This document shows positions 9,597 to 19,108 of a DNA stretch of 57,277 nt, one piece after another. This DNA comes from Opitutus sp. GAS368 (GTDB lineage Bacteria > Verrucomicrobiota > Verrucomicrobiia > Opitutales > Opitutaceae). A program made the translations under genes and the position numbers. Position 1 is the stretch's first letter. Each line of letters starts with the position of its first letter. Location: positions 1 to 57,277 of the forward strand of contig CAMBUJ010000002.1 of assembly GCA_945871005.1 (NCBI GenBank). The letters run 5' to 3'. Under the pieces are notes generated by a model that searched no databases, was not told the DNA's origin, and saw nothing but the letters and a program-made list of their open reading frames with translations.

Positions 9597-10426
9597 ACGA
9601 CACCACCTCGGCCAATTCTAGCAGAATCGAGGCAATCATTGAAGCCGCACTGGCCAAACAGGCAAAGTATGGATCTTGGGCACTGGAGACGTCACTGACC
9701 AACGCATGGATGGTCGAGTTGAATGCAGCCGGGGTGACACGACCAAACACGGATGAATCCGCAGTCATGTTTAATTGCCATGAATTCCACGGTGCCCGGG
9801 AAACCGCCCACGGAGACATTGGAATCTTGGTGAAGCTCACTATGCCAGACGGTCGTAGCGTCAAAGGCTTTACGGCTATCGAAGCCAAACGCTCCCAAAA
9901 CACCGGTGAGAAATACTCCGAGCTAAAGTTCGACCAGCTTGAGCGCCATCTGAAACACACCGCCCATCACCATGTGCTACTTTACTCTAAGCAAAGCGTG
10001 ATGCTTCCCAGTGGCGGAACCGCAGTTCATGCTGTGCTAGTTCCTACGCGTCTCGTCTTAGCGTTGCAGGATAAAACCGCTATTTTGGAAAATGCCGGCA
10101 TTCGGTTCGGAGCCCAACTGGAACGTATGTTTTTGGGCCATGATCTTGATTTTTCCAAAGACACTGTGGCTGCCGTTCTCAACGGAAAAAAGCCTTACCG
10201 CAGCCTGCTGACAGCTCATTTTTCTTATTCCAAAGATAGTCCAGATGATGGGGACATGGTGCCGAGCTCTAACTGTTACCGAAAACTCACCAAGGCAACC
10301 CTTGCCCAGTCGTCCTACTCGAAAGCCACAACCGAACGGCATATTCGAATTGGCGAACAACCGGGTGATTCCGTTTCGTTACTACCTGACCCTAAATCAG
10401 CCCGTAGAGGAGGCCCATCCCGATGA
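9593..10426 (+). CDS. Hypothetical protein with PD-(D/E)XK-like motif
   Basis: GDIGILVKLTMPDGRSVKGFTAIEAKRS (D...ExK); ATGA overlaps with hsdM and with the next gene. Confidence 0.65.
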   Translation: MNDTTSANSSRIEAIIEAALAKQAKYGSWALETSLTNAWMVELNAAGVTRPNTDESAVMFNCHEFHGARETAHGDIGILVKLTMPDGRSVKGFTAIEAKRSQNTGEKYSELKFDQLERHLKHTAHHHVLLYSKQSVMLPSGGTAVHAVLVPTRLVLALQDKTAILENAGIRFGAQLERMFLGHDLDFSKDTVAAVLNGKKPYRSLLTAHFSYSKDSPDDGDMVPSSNCYRKLTKATLAQSSYSKATTERHIRIGEQPGDSVSLLPDPKSARRGGPSR

Positions 10427-11466
10427 ACGACCCTGGCGAACTCCTTCTTTTTCAAACTGAGGACGGGCAGACGCGGATCGACGTCCGCCTCGTCGGCGAA
10501 ACCGTCTGGCTCTCCGCCGGGCAGATCGCAGACCTCTTCCAGCGCGACAAATCCACCATCTCCCGTCACATCCAAAATGTTTTTGATGAAGGAGAACTGA
10601 AGCCGGAGGGAACTGTTGCACTTTTTGCAACAGTTCAAAGTGAGGGCGGACGCGAGGTCACCCGCGACATCGAGCACTACTCCCTCGATGTCATCATCTC
10701 CGTCGGCTACCGGGTAAAATCCCATCGCGGCGTCCAGTTCCGCGTTTGGGCCACCCAACAGCTCCGCGATTACCTCGTTAAAGGCTTCGTGCTCAATGAC
10801 GAGAAATTCAAGCAGGGCAAGGCCAGCAACTACTTCGACCTGCTTCTCGCCCGCATCCGCGACATCCGGTCATCGGAAAAGGAGTTCTGGCGAAAAGTGC
10901 TGGAGATCTACGCCACCAGCATCGACTACGATCCCCGTGCCGCGCCCTCGCAGCAGTTCTTCTGCACAGTGCAAAACAAGATGCACTGGGCCATCCACCG
11001 CCACACCGCCGCTGAGCTGATCGCTGAGCGCGCCGACGCCGGTAAACCGCACATGGGCCTGACCGGCTGGCCCAAGGGTCAAGCCGCTCCGCGCAAGTCC
11101 GACATCGCCATTGCCAAAAATTATCTAACCGCTGAGGAGCTGAACCAGCTCAACCTCATCGTCGCCGCCTACCTCGATTTCGCCGCGCTCCAGGCCACCA
11201 ACCAACGGCCCATGTATATGCGCGACTGGATCACCAAGCTCGACCAGTTCATCCAGCTCAGCGAACGCGAGATCCTCACCCACGCCGGCAAGATCACCGC
11301 CGAGGCCGCCCGCGCCCTGGCCGAACAAGAATACGTAAAATACCGCCGCACTCTCGACGCCCAGCCGTCACCGGTGGAGGTGCATTTCGACGAAGCCGTA
11401 AAAAAAGCGAAACAGTTGGCGCAGCCGAAGAAGAAGTCGGGGAAGAACGCGGAGGGCGGGCAATGA
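10423..11466 (+). CDS. RhuM-family protein
   Basis: RIDVRLVGETVWLSAGQIADLFQRDKSTISRHIQNVFDEGEL...YSLDVIISVGYRVKSHRGVQFRVWATQQLRDYLVKGF. Confidence 0.9.
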   Translation: MNDPGELLLFQTEDGQTRIDVRLVGETVWLSAGQIADLFQRDKSTISRHIQNVFDEGELKPEGTVALFATVQSEGGREVTRDIEHYSLDVIISVGYRVKSHRGVQFRVWATQQLRDYLVKGFVLNDEKFKQGKASNYFDLLLARIRDIRSSEKEFWRKVLEIYATSIDYDPRAAPSQQFFCTVQNKMHWAIHRHTAAELIAERADAGKPHMGLTGWPKGQAAPRKSDIAIAKNYLTAEELNQLNLIVAAYLDFAALQATNQRPMYMRDWITKLDQFIQLSEREILTHAGKITAEAARALAEQEYVKYRRTLDAQPSPVEVHFDEAVKKAKQLAQPKKKSGKNAEGGQ

Positions 11467-12653
11467 AACGTAATTGGCCATACTCACCTCTCGGTGAACT
11501 CGTTAAAATGCGCTCGGGCGGAACGCCATCACGAGAAAATCTCGCATATTGGAACGGCACGATACCATGGTTTTCCGGTAAAGATCTTAAGTCTTTCTAC
11601 CTCAGAGACTCTATAGAACACATCGCCGAGAATGCTGTAGGGAAAGGAACGCGGACAGTCGGCGCTGGTGCTCTCTTGGTATTGGTACGCGGCATGACGC
11701 TCATGAAGGAGGTACCGGTGGGAGTCACACTACGAGACGCGTCCTTCAATCAGGACGTGAAGGCACTTCTTCCTGATCCAAAAAAAATGGAAGTGCGATT
11801 CCTCGGCTACTTTCTTCGCTGTGAAAACCATCGGTTGAGGAATTGTGTAACCACAGCCGGTCACGGGACGGGGCGCCTACCTTTAGAGTCATTGGCAGAG
11901 TATCCCATTCCAACGCCCCCGCTCCCCGAACAACAAAAGATCGCCGACATCCTCGGCACGTGGGATGAGGCGCTGGAGAAACTCGACGCGCTCATCGCCG
12001 CCCAAGACCGCCGCAAACAGGCCCTCATGCAGCAACTGCTCACCGGTCAACGTCGATTGCCGGGGTTTAGCAAGCCATGGACGCACGCCAAACTAGGAGA
12101 CCTTTTCGAAAACCGAACCGAACCCAACCGACTCGATCTTACGCTACTATCGATCACTGCGGACCGAGGAGTTATCCGTCGCGATACCTTGGTGAAGCGC
12201 GACACCTCGTCAGAGGATAAATCAAAATATCTCCGCATAGCCCCAGGCGACATTGGCTACAACACGATGCGCATGTGGCAGGGTGTATCCGCGCTGTCTT
12301 CGCTGGAAGGCATCGTCAGTCCGGCCTACACGATTTGTGTCCCGACGAACCGCATAGACGGTAAGTTCGCCGCCCATTTCTTTAAACTCCCGCACACCAT
12401 TTCTCTGTTTCACCGACACTCACAGGGCCTGGTCGATGATACGCTGAACCTAAAATTTCATCACTTCGCTACCATCGAAGTCACCATCCCTGCTGACACA
12501 GCAGAACAGCGTAAGATTGCGTCGATCCTACATACCACTGACTCCGAACTTCGCATCCTCCACCAGCAACGCACCGCGCTAGACCAACAAAAACGCGGCC
12601 TGATGCAGCACCTCTTGACCGGCCGCATTCGCGTAAAAACCACTTCATCTTAA
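11463..12653 (+). CDS. hsdS: Type I restriction specificity subunit S, two TRDs
   Basis: Two repeats ending PLPEQQKIADILGTWDEALEKLDALIAAQDRRKQALMQQLLTGQ and EQRKIASILHTTDSELRILHQQRTALDQQKRGLMQHLLTGR. Confidence 0.95.
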   Translation: MKRNWPYSPLGELVKMRSGGTPSRENLAYWNGTIPWFSGKDLKSFYLRDSIEHIAENAVGKGTRTVGAGALLVLVRGMTLMKEVPVGVTLRDASFNQDVKALLPDPKKMEVRFLGYFLRCENHRLRNCVTTAGHGTGRLPLESLAEYPIPTPPLPEQQKIADILGTWDEALEKLDALIAAQDRRKQALMQQLLTGQRRLPGFSKPWTHAKLGDLFENRTEPNRLDLTLLSITADRGVIRRDTLVKRDTSSEDKSKYLRIAPGDIGYNTMRMWQGVSALSSLEGIVSPAYTICVPTNRIDGKFAAHFFKLPHTISLFHRHSQGLVDDTLNLKFHHFATIEVTIPADTAEQRKIASILHTTDSELRILHQQRTALDQQKRGLMQHLLTGRIRVKTTSS

Positions 12654-12657
12654 CATC

Positions 12658-13602
12658 ATGGCAAAAAAACTTACTCGCATGGCCATCGCCTATGATTTCG
12701 ATGGCACCCTCGCTCCCGGCAACATGCAGGAGCACTCCTTCATCCCTAATTTAGGCACCACCAAGGAAGAGTTTTGGAAAGAGGTAAAAGCCTACGCCAA
12801 GGATCAGGACATGGACGAGATCCTGGCCTACATGCGTCTCATGCTCCACAAGGCCAGCTATGCCCAAGTCAGCGTAACCAAAGACAGCTTTCGTAAGCAC
12901 GGACGTCGCATTCAGTTTTTCCCCGTTATCAACGATTGGTTTGCTCGCATCAACGCTTATGGCCGTGCCCACGAAATCCGCATTGAGCACTACATCATCT
13001 CCTCCGGTCTCCGGGAGATGATCGAAGGCACATCGATCTATAAGGAATTCGATTACGTTTTCGCATCGGGTTTCGCCTACGACTCCAACGACGTGGCCAT
13101 CTGGCCCGCGCTTGCGGTAAATTACACGAACAAGACCCAACATCTTTTCCGCATCAATCGCGGCATCAAAAACGCCTACGACAATGCCACAATCAACACG
13201 GTGCAGGCGGAAGACGAATGCTACATTCCGCTTCAACGCATGATTTACATCGGCGATGGCGAAACCGATGTGCCGTGCATGTCACTTTTGCGCAATCAAG
13301 GCGGGACGGCTATCGCGGTTTACAACCCACAGAAACGTAAAACGAAGCAGATCGCCCAAGACTTGATTGATAATGGTCGGGCCGATTTCTCAATGGCCGC
13401 AGACTACTCCGACGGCCTGCTTTTAGACCAAACCGTCAAAGCCGTCATCGACCGCACTGCCGCCGAAGTGCGCTTACAGAACATCAAGCGCGGACGCAGT
13501 CCCCGTAAGACCGCCTCACCAGCGGACGAACGCACCGGCGTGGAAGAAGCAGAAATTACGCTGCCGGCGAAATCCCCCGTTCACAATCCTAGATCAAACT
13601 AG
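12658..13602 (+). CDS. HAD-family phosphatase
   Basis: DFDGTLAPG (motif I) and YIGDGETDVPCM (motif IV). Confidence 0.85.
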   Translation: MAKKLTRMAIAYDFDGTLAPGNMQEHSFIPNLGTTKEEFWKEVKAYAKDQDMDEILAYMRLMLHKASYAQVSVTKDSFRKHGRRIQFFPVINDWFARINAYGRAHEIRIEHYIISSGLREMIEGTSIYKEFDYVFASGFAYDSNDVAIWPALAVNYTNKTQHLFRINRGIKNAYDNATINTVQAEDECYIPLQRMIYIGDGETDVPCMSLLRNQGGTAIAVYNPQKRKTKQIAQDLIDNGRADFSMAADYSDGLLLDQTVKAVIDRTAAEVRLQNIKRGRSPRKTASPADERTGVEEAEITLPAKSPVHNPRSN

Positions 13603-13610
13603 AAGCGTCC

Positions 13611-14114
13611 ATGAATACGATTATTGGTGAACTTAAGGCGGAGGCTGAGCGCCTAGAATGGGACTCCCTTTACACGATGAAAGGGCACTTCAACGCGGCC
13701 ATGTTCTGGAACATCGCTCACTACTCGCTAGGGCTTGCCGCAGTCGGGTTCGGTGCTCTCGCCGGTCAGCAATTCGTCAACGACCACAACGTCGTTGCTT
13801 CGGTAATCACCGCGATCTCCGCCGCGCTTACCGCAGTAATCACCTTCCTCAAACCATCCGAGAAAGCCCAGCCCCACCACGAATCGGGCGTATTCTGCTC
13901 CGAGATCAAACGTAAGGCACGCATGTTTCAAAACATCTCGGCCGCACTCGAAACAGATGCTCGCGTGCTCCAACAGGAGCTAAACGAGTTGGTGGCCTCG
14001 TATCACGAGCATCAAAGAACGGCACCGCCGGTGCCTTGGATCGCGTATCAGATTACCCGGAGCGGCGTCCGCAAGGGCGAGCACACCTATAATGAAAAAG
14101 GGGAGAAAAAATGA
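13611..14114 (+). CDS. Two-TM protein, SLATT-like candidate effector
   Basis: Two adjacent hydrophobic helices (NIAHYSLGLAAVGFGALAG / VVASVITAISAALTAVITFL) and an alpha-helical tail; ATGA overlap with the nucleotidyltransferase gene. Confidence 0.7.
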   Translation: MNTIIGELKAEAERLEWDSLYTMKGHFNAAMFWNIAHYSLGLAAVGFGALAGQQFVNDHNVVASVITAISAALTAVITFLKPSEKAQPHHESGVFCSEIKRKARMFQNISAALETDARVLQQELNELVASYHEHQRTAPPVPWIAYQITRSGVRKGEHTYNEKGEKK

Positions 14115-14929
14115 GCGCCAACGGTTATATCACGCGGCTCGCCGCCGAAGCCCACGTTCGAGAATTAGAAGATGTGAACATCGGGCGATCATTGGAAACG
14201 CTTCGAACCAAAATCGATCAACACTTTGCAGGCACCCTGCTCACCGGAAAGCCGGTGAAGAGTCACTTCGCTTTTGGTTCATACACACGCGGCACGATGT
14301 TGCCGCGAAGCATGGATGCTGAGTCGGACATCGACTACATGATCGTTTTTTCCGACTCCGATGCAAAGCCCCAAGCCTATCTGGATCGCCTCCGCCGCTT
14401 TGTCGAAGCCCGTTATCCGCGTTCCGATATTGCCCAGTCCACGCCTACCATCGTTCTATCGCTGAACCACATTAGGTTCGAATTGGTTCCTGCTATTGAA
14501 GGGCTTTGGGGTGGACTAAAAATCCCACTGCGATCCAGCGGATATCAATCGTGGCAGGACACCGAACCCAATGCGTTCAACGCACGGCTCACGGAGAAGA
14601 ATAAAAACTACAGTAACCTTATCAAACCCTTGGTGCGCCTGCTCAAGTATTGGAACGCACGCAACGGATATCCCTTTGAATCCTACAAGCTTGAACAAGA
14701 CATTGTGAATCACACTCCACTCGGCGTAATCCTCTTGGGAGGAAACCTATGGAGTCTTCTTGCCAGCTTTGTAGAGGATTTAAGCCCTTCGTGGGGTGAC
14801 CCAGCATTCAAGCGTGAAGCCATCACACGCGCCCAGAACTTAGTCTCAGAAATCAAAGCCCACGAAAGCCGCACGGAAGAATACCAAGCTCAACGAAAAA
14901 TTGAGCGTTTACTACCGCCAATCGGCTGA
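14111..14929 (+). CDS. CD-NTase / SMODS-like nucleotidyltransferase
   Basis: FGSYTRGTMLPRSMDAESDIDYMIVF (GS...DxD) and HIRFELVPAIE (third acidic position). Confidence 0.8.
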   Translation: MSANGYITRLAAEAHVRELEDVNIGRSLETLRTKIDQHFAGTLLTGKPVKSHFAFGSYTRGTMLPRSMDAESDIDYMIVFSDSDAKPQAYLDRLRRFVEARYPRSDIAQSTPTIVLSLNHIRFELVPAIEGLWGGLKIPLRSSGYQSWQDTEPNAFNARLTEKNKNYSNLIKPLVRLLKYWNARNGYPFESYKLEQDIVNHTPLGVILLGGNLWSLLASFVEDLSPSWGDPAFKREAITRAQNLVSEIKAHESRTEEYQAQRKIERLLPPIG

Positions 14930-14939
14930 CGTCTACGCC

Positions 14940-17900
14940 ATGAACACCCCCAACTTCCTCGAATCGCACGTCAGCCAGATCCCGGCGATTCAGTTCCTGC
15001 AAAAGCTCGGCTTCGCCTACCTCAATCCCGAGGAGGTGGCCGTTGAGCGGCGCGGGAAACTGGGGCACGTGCTTCTGGAAACGGTCCTGGCCACCCAGCT
15101 ACGCCGGATCAACCGGGTCCGCGCCAAGGGCCGCGAACTGCCGTTCACCGACGATGCCATCGCTCAGGCCATCGAAAAACTGCGCAGCGTCCCGTTCGAT
15201 GGCCTCTGCCGCACCAGTGAAAAGCTCTACGACTTGCTCACCCTCGGCGTGAGCATCGACCAGACCATCGACGGTGAAACCAAGGGCCGCAGCCTGCGCT
15301 TCATCGACTGGGAACACCCGCATAATAACAGCTTCCACGTCACCGCCGAGTTCAAGGTGGCCCGCACCGCCAGCCACGAAACCCGCCGCCCTGACCTGGT
15401 GTGTTTCGTCAACGGCATTCCGCTGGTCGTCATCGAGTGCAAACGCCGCGACGAAAAAGACGCCCTTCTCGCCGCCATCAAACAGCACCGGCGCAACCAG
15501 GAGGACGCGGAGATTCCTCACCTTTACACCTATGCGCCCGTGCTGCTCGCCCTCAATAAGGACGACGGCAAATACGCCACCACCGGCACCTCGGAAAAGT
15601 TCTGGGCCGAGTGGAAGGAGCTGTATGACTCGACGCCCGAGATCAAGGCGCTGCTAGCCCTGCCCCCTCGCCGGGAGGACCACGACCGGCTCTTCACCGG
15701 CGAATTCACCTATGCCCGCGATTATTTTGAAACCCTCGCTGCTGCCGGTCCTCGTGAGATCACCGGCCAGGACCGCTTGCTGCATGCGCTCTGCCGTCCG
15801 GAGCGGCTGATCGAACTGGTCCGGCAGTTTACCCTTTTCGACGAGGGGGGCACCGTGCGGAAAATCGCGCGGTATCAGCAGTATTTTGCCATCCGCAAGG
15901 CGATGGAGCGCATCCGCCTCAAGGACGCCGAGGGGCGTCGTCGGGGTGGCGTGATCTGGCACACCCAAGGCTCGGGCAAGTCGCTCACCATGGTTATGCT
16001 GGCCAAGGCGCTGGCACTCGATACCGCCATCCCTAATCCGCGTATCGTGCTCGTCACCGACCGGATCGACCTCGACGAGCAAATCTGGAAAACCTTCCAT
16101 CAGTGTGGCAAGGAGCCTGCGCAGGCCAAGACCGGCAAACACCTGATCGAACTGCTGGAGGACGACCGGGTGGCCGTCATCACCACCGTCCTGGATAAGT
16201 TCGGCGCGGCGTCCAAGGCCAACGACTCCTTCCGCAACCTCAACGCCGACCTCTTCGTTTTGGTGGACGAAAGCCACCGCTCCCAATACGGCGAGGCCAA
16301 CATCCGCATGATGAAGGCGCTGCCCAACGCGTGTTTCATCGGCTTCACCGGCACGCCGCTGATGAAGAAGGAGAAAAACACCGCGCAAAAATTCGGCGGC
16401 ATCATCGAGCCGCCCTACACCATCCGCGACGCCGTGGCCGACAAGGCGGTCGTCCCGCTCCTCTACGAAGGCCGCCACATCTTGCAGGAGGTGAACCAGA
16501 AGGCGGTGGACCGCATGTTCGAGGAGTTGTGCGAGGGGCTGAACCCCGAGCAAAAGGCCGACCTCAAGCGCAAGTTCGCCTCCCGCGACGAACTCACCCG
16601 CATCGACAGCCGCCTCTACCTCATAGCTTGGAACGTCTCCCGGCACTTTGCCGACACCTGGAAAGGCTCCGGTTTCAAGGGCCAGCTCACCGCCCCCGGC
16701 AAGCGCGAGGCCTTGTTGATCAAACGCCACCTCGACCAGATGGGTAAAATCACCTCCGAGGTGCTCATCTCCGGTCCCGATGACCGCGAGGGTGAAGGCG
16801 ACACGACGTCCGACGAAAACGTGCAGACCTTCTGGAAGGCGCAGATGGCCAAGCACGGCAACGAGAAGGACTACAACCGCAACGTCATCGAGGCGTTTAA
16901 GAAGGGCGACGACCTCGAGCTGATCATCGTGGTGGACAAGTTGCTCACCGGCTTCGACGCACCGCGCAACATCGTGCTCTACATTGCCCGCAGCCTGAAG
17001 GAGCACACCTTGTTGCAGGCCATCGCCCGCGTGAACCGCCTGCACCCCGGTAAGGATTACGGCTACATCATCGACTACCACGGCGTCATCGGCGAACTCC
17101 ACGACGCGCTGGAACTTTACGGCAAACTCGCCGGCCAGCTCTTCGACGCCGAGGATCTCGAAGGGGCACTGACCGACGTGCGCGAGGAACTCAAGGCGCT
17201 GCCCGCAGCGCACGACGCGGTGTGGGATCTGTTCCGCCACCTGCCCAACAAACAGGACGACGAGGCCTATGTGCTCGCGCTGGAAGATCCACTCACGCGC
17301 GAGGAGTTTTACACCCGGGTTTCCCGGTTCAGCCGCCTGCTCAAGCTCGGCCTATCGACCCTCGCCTGGCTCAACACCGCCGACGCCGCCAAGGTGGAAC
17401 GCTATAAGCGGGACGCGGTGCTTTTCCAAAAAATCCGCGCCTCGGCCAAAATCCGCTACGCCGAGGAAATCGACTACAAGGACTACGAGAAGCAGATCCA
17501 AAAAATGCTCTCGACCTACGTGCAGGCCGACGAGGTGATCCAAATCGTCGCCCCGGTGAACATCTTTGAGCGCGAGGCGTTTCAGGCCGAAGTGGACAAA
17601 GCCACCTCGCCCCGCGCCAAGGCCGACGTCATCGCCAACCGCACCAAGAAGACGATCACGGAAAAGATGGAGGAAGATCCCTTCTTCTACCGTAAACTTT
17701 CCCTGCTGCTGCAACAGGCCATCGAAGACTACAAAGCCCAGCGCATCAGCGAAGCCGAGCTACTCGCCCGCGTTACCGCCGTCATGGAGAAGGTGCGCAA
17801 CGGCCAGCATGACGATACCCCGGCAGCGGTGCGCGACAGCGACCTGGCCAAAGCCTTCTTTGGGGAACTCACCAGCCAGCTCGGCGGTGCCTCGAAAGCG

Positions 17901-18233
17901 ACGGCGGGCAGCGGCACCACCGAACCCAGCGATAGCAGTGGTGGTCTAAGCGAAGACCAGTCGGCCTACGACAAACAAGCCCAGCGTGCGTCTGCACCGG
18001 CCCCGATGACTGAGCTGCTGGCGGAAGTGGCCTGCGACATTGAGCGGATCATACGCAGGCACGCGATTGTGCGCTGGCGCGACAACGCCGACGCGCAAAA
18101 CGCCATGCGTAACGACCTGGACGACCTGCTCTTCAGTCTGCAACGCACCAAGAATCTCTCGATTGGTTTCGATCAGATGGACGCCATCCTCGAAGCCATC
18201 CTACGCATCGCCCGCAACCGCTCGGATGTCTGA
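14940..18233 (+). CDS. hsdR: Type I restriction endonuclease subunit R
   Basis: IPLVVIECKRRDE (nuclease motif), HTQGSGKSLTMVMLAK (Walker A), DESHRSQYGE, FTGTPL; start at MNTPNFLESHVSQIPAIQFLQ. Confidence 0.95.
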   Translation: MNTPNFLESHVSQIPAIQFLQKLGFAYLNPEEVAVERRGKLGHVLLETVLATQLRRINRVRAKGRELPFTDDAIAQAIEKLRSVPFDGLCRTSEKLYDLLTLGVSIDQTIDGETKGRSLRFIDWEHPHNNSFHVTAEFKVARTASHETRRPDLVCFVNGIPLVVIECKRRDEKDALLAAIKQHRRNQEDAEIPHLYTYAPVLLALNKDDGKYATTGTSEKFWAEWKELYDSTPEIKALLALPPRREDHDRLFTGEFTYARDYFETLAAAGPREITGQDRLLHALCRPERLIELVRQFTLFDEGGTVRKIARYQQYFAIRKAMERIRLKDAEGRRRGGVIWHTQGSGKSLTMVMLAKALALDTAIPNPRIVLVTDRIDLDEQIWKTFHQCGKEPAQAKTGKHLIELLEDDRVAVITTVLDKFGAASKANDSFRNLNADLFVLVDESHRSQYGEANIRMMKALPNACFIGFTGTPLMKKEKNTAQKFGGIIEPPYTIRDAVADKAVVPLLYEGRHILQEVNQKAVDRMFEELCEGLNPEQKADLKRKFASRDELTRIDSRLYLIAWNVSRHFADTWKGSGFKGQLTAPGKREALLIKRHLDQMGKITSEVLISGPDDREGEGDTTSDENVQTFWKAQMAKHGNEKDYNRNVIEAFKKGDDLELIIVVDKLLTGFDAPRNIVLYIARSLKEHTLLQAIARVNRLHPGKDYGYIIDYHGVIGELHDALELYGKLAGQLFDAEDLEGALTDVREELKALPAAHDAVWDLFRHLPNKQDDEAYVLALEDPLTREEFYTRVSRFSRLLKLGLSTLAWLNTADAAKVERYKRDAVLFQKIRASAKIRYAEEIDYKDYEKQIQKMLSTYVQADEVIQIVAPVNIFEREAFQAEVDKATSPRAKADVIANRTKKTITEKMEEDPFFYRKLSLLLQQAIEDYKAQRISEAELLARVTAVMEKVRNGQHDDTPAAVRDSDLAKAFFGELTSQLGGASKATAGSGTTEPSDSSGGLSEDQSAYDKQAQRASAPAPMTELLAEVACDIERIIRRHAIVRWRDNADAQNAMRNDLDDLLFSLQRTKNLSIGFDQMDAILEAILRIARNRSDV

Positions 18234-18924
18234 TTCGGCCCAAATCGCCACACCGGCAGGCCCCGCCGTGCTGCGCCGGTCGGAGCGCACCACCCTGGCC
18301 ATCAGTGTTCTACCCGACGGCACGCTGGACCTAGTCGCGCCGCTCGACGCCACTGAGACCGACATCGCCAAAAAAGTCGGTAAACGCCTGCGCTGGATCG
18401 TGCGCCAACGCACCACCTTTGCCGATATGAACCGCAACCGGGTGCCGCCACGCTACGAGTCGGGGGCGACGCACCGCTACCTCGGCCGACAATACCGCCT
18501 AAAAGTCCGCAACGCCGACCCCAGCGGAGTCCGGCTGGTCGGCGGATATTTCCAAATCGCGACGAAGGCTGGCAGTCCACAGGAAGTCGAAGTTGCCCTC
18601 AACGCTTGGCTGAGAGGGAAAGCGGTGGAGCAGTTCACCACCCGGCTGGCCCAATGGGAGCCGTGGTGCGCGGCCCGTAAACTACCTGTGCCGAAGGTGC
18701 GGTTACTGCGGATGCCCAAACGCTGGGGCAGTTCACACCGGGATGGGCGCATCTACCTCAACCCTGAATTGGTGAAGGCACCGTCAATTTGTATCGACTA
18801 CGTGATCGCCCACGAAGTCTGCCACCTCAAACACCCCCAGCACGACCGAGCATTTTTTAAGCTGCTGGATCAGACGGTTCCGAACTGGCGCGCCACCAAA
18901 GCTCGGCTCGAACAACTACAATAG
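18226..18924 (+). CDS. YgjP/DUF45-like zinc metallopeptidase
   Basis: VIAHEVCHLKHPQHDRAFFKLLDQTVPNWR (HExxH...H); start overlaps the hsdR stop. Confidence 0.9.
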   Translation: MSDSAQIATPAGPAVLRRSERTTLAISVLPDGTLDLVAPLDATETDIAKKVGKRLRWIVRQRTTFADMNRNRVPPRYESGATHRYLGRQYRLKVRNADPSGVRLVGGYFQIATKAGSPQEVEVALNAWLRGKAVEQFTTRLAQWEPWCAARKLPVPKVRLLRMPKRWGSSHRDGRIYLNPELVKAPSICIDYVIAHEVCHLKHPQHDRAFFKLLDQTVPNWRATKARLEQLQ

Positions 18925-19108
18925 AGCCTGTCCCGTGACTATAAGTAACTGTGGTTAAATTACTAATGGATTAAAATAGAGGCAAAACCCAAGAGGATTT
19001 CCTGGCTTCGGCCAAAAAACGGCCGCTATAATTGAGTGTGAAAAAACCACAAAACCATTCAGCGGAATGAGTTGCGTGCGGATTTACAGGTTACGTGCCC
19101 ATAGGCTA

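Noticed and set aside
15654-17240. 528-aa minus ORF antisense to hsdR
   Set aside because: Shadow ORF; plus strand encodes HsdR motifs
18925-19106. Possible additional IS end left of the IS630 element
   Set aside because: Sequence looks end-like (hairpin GGCCAAAAAACGGCC) but no matching inverted repeat was found on the right side
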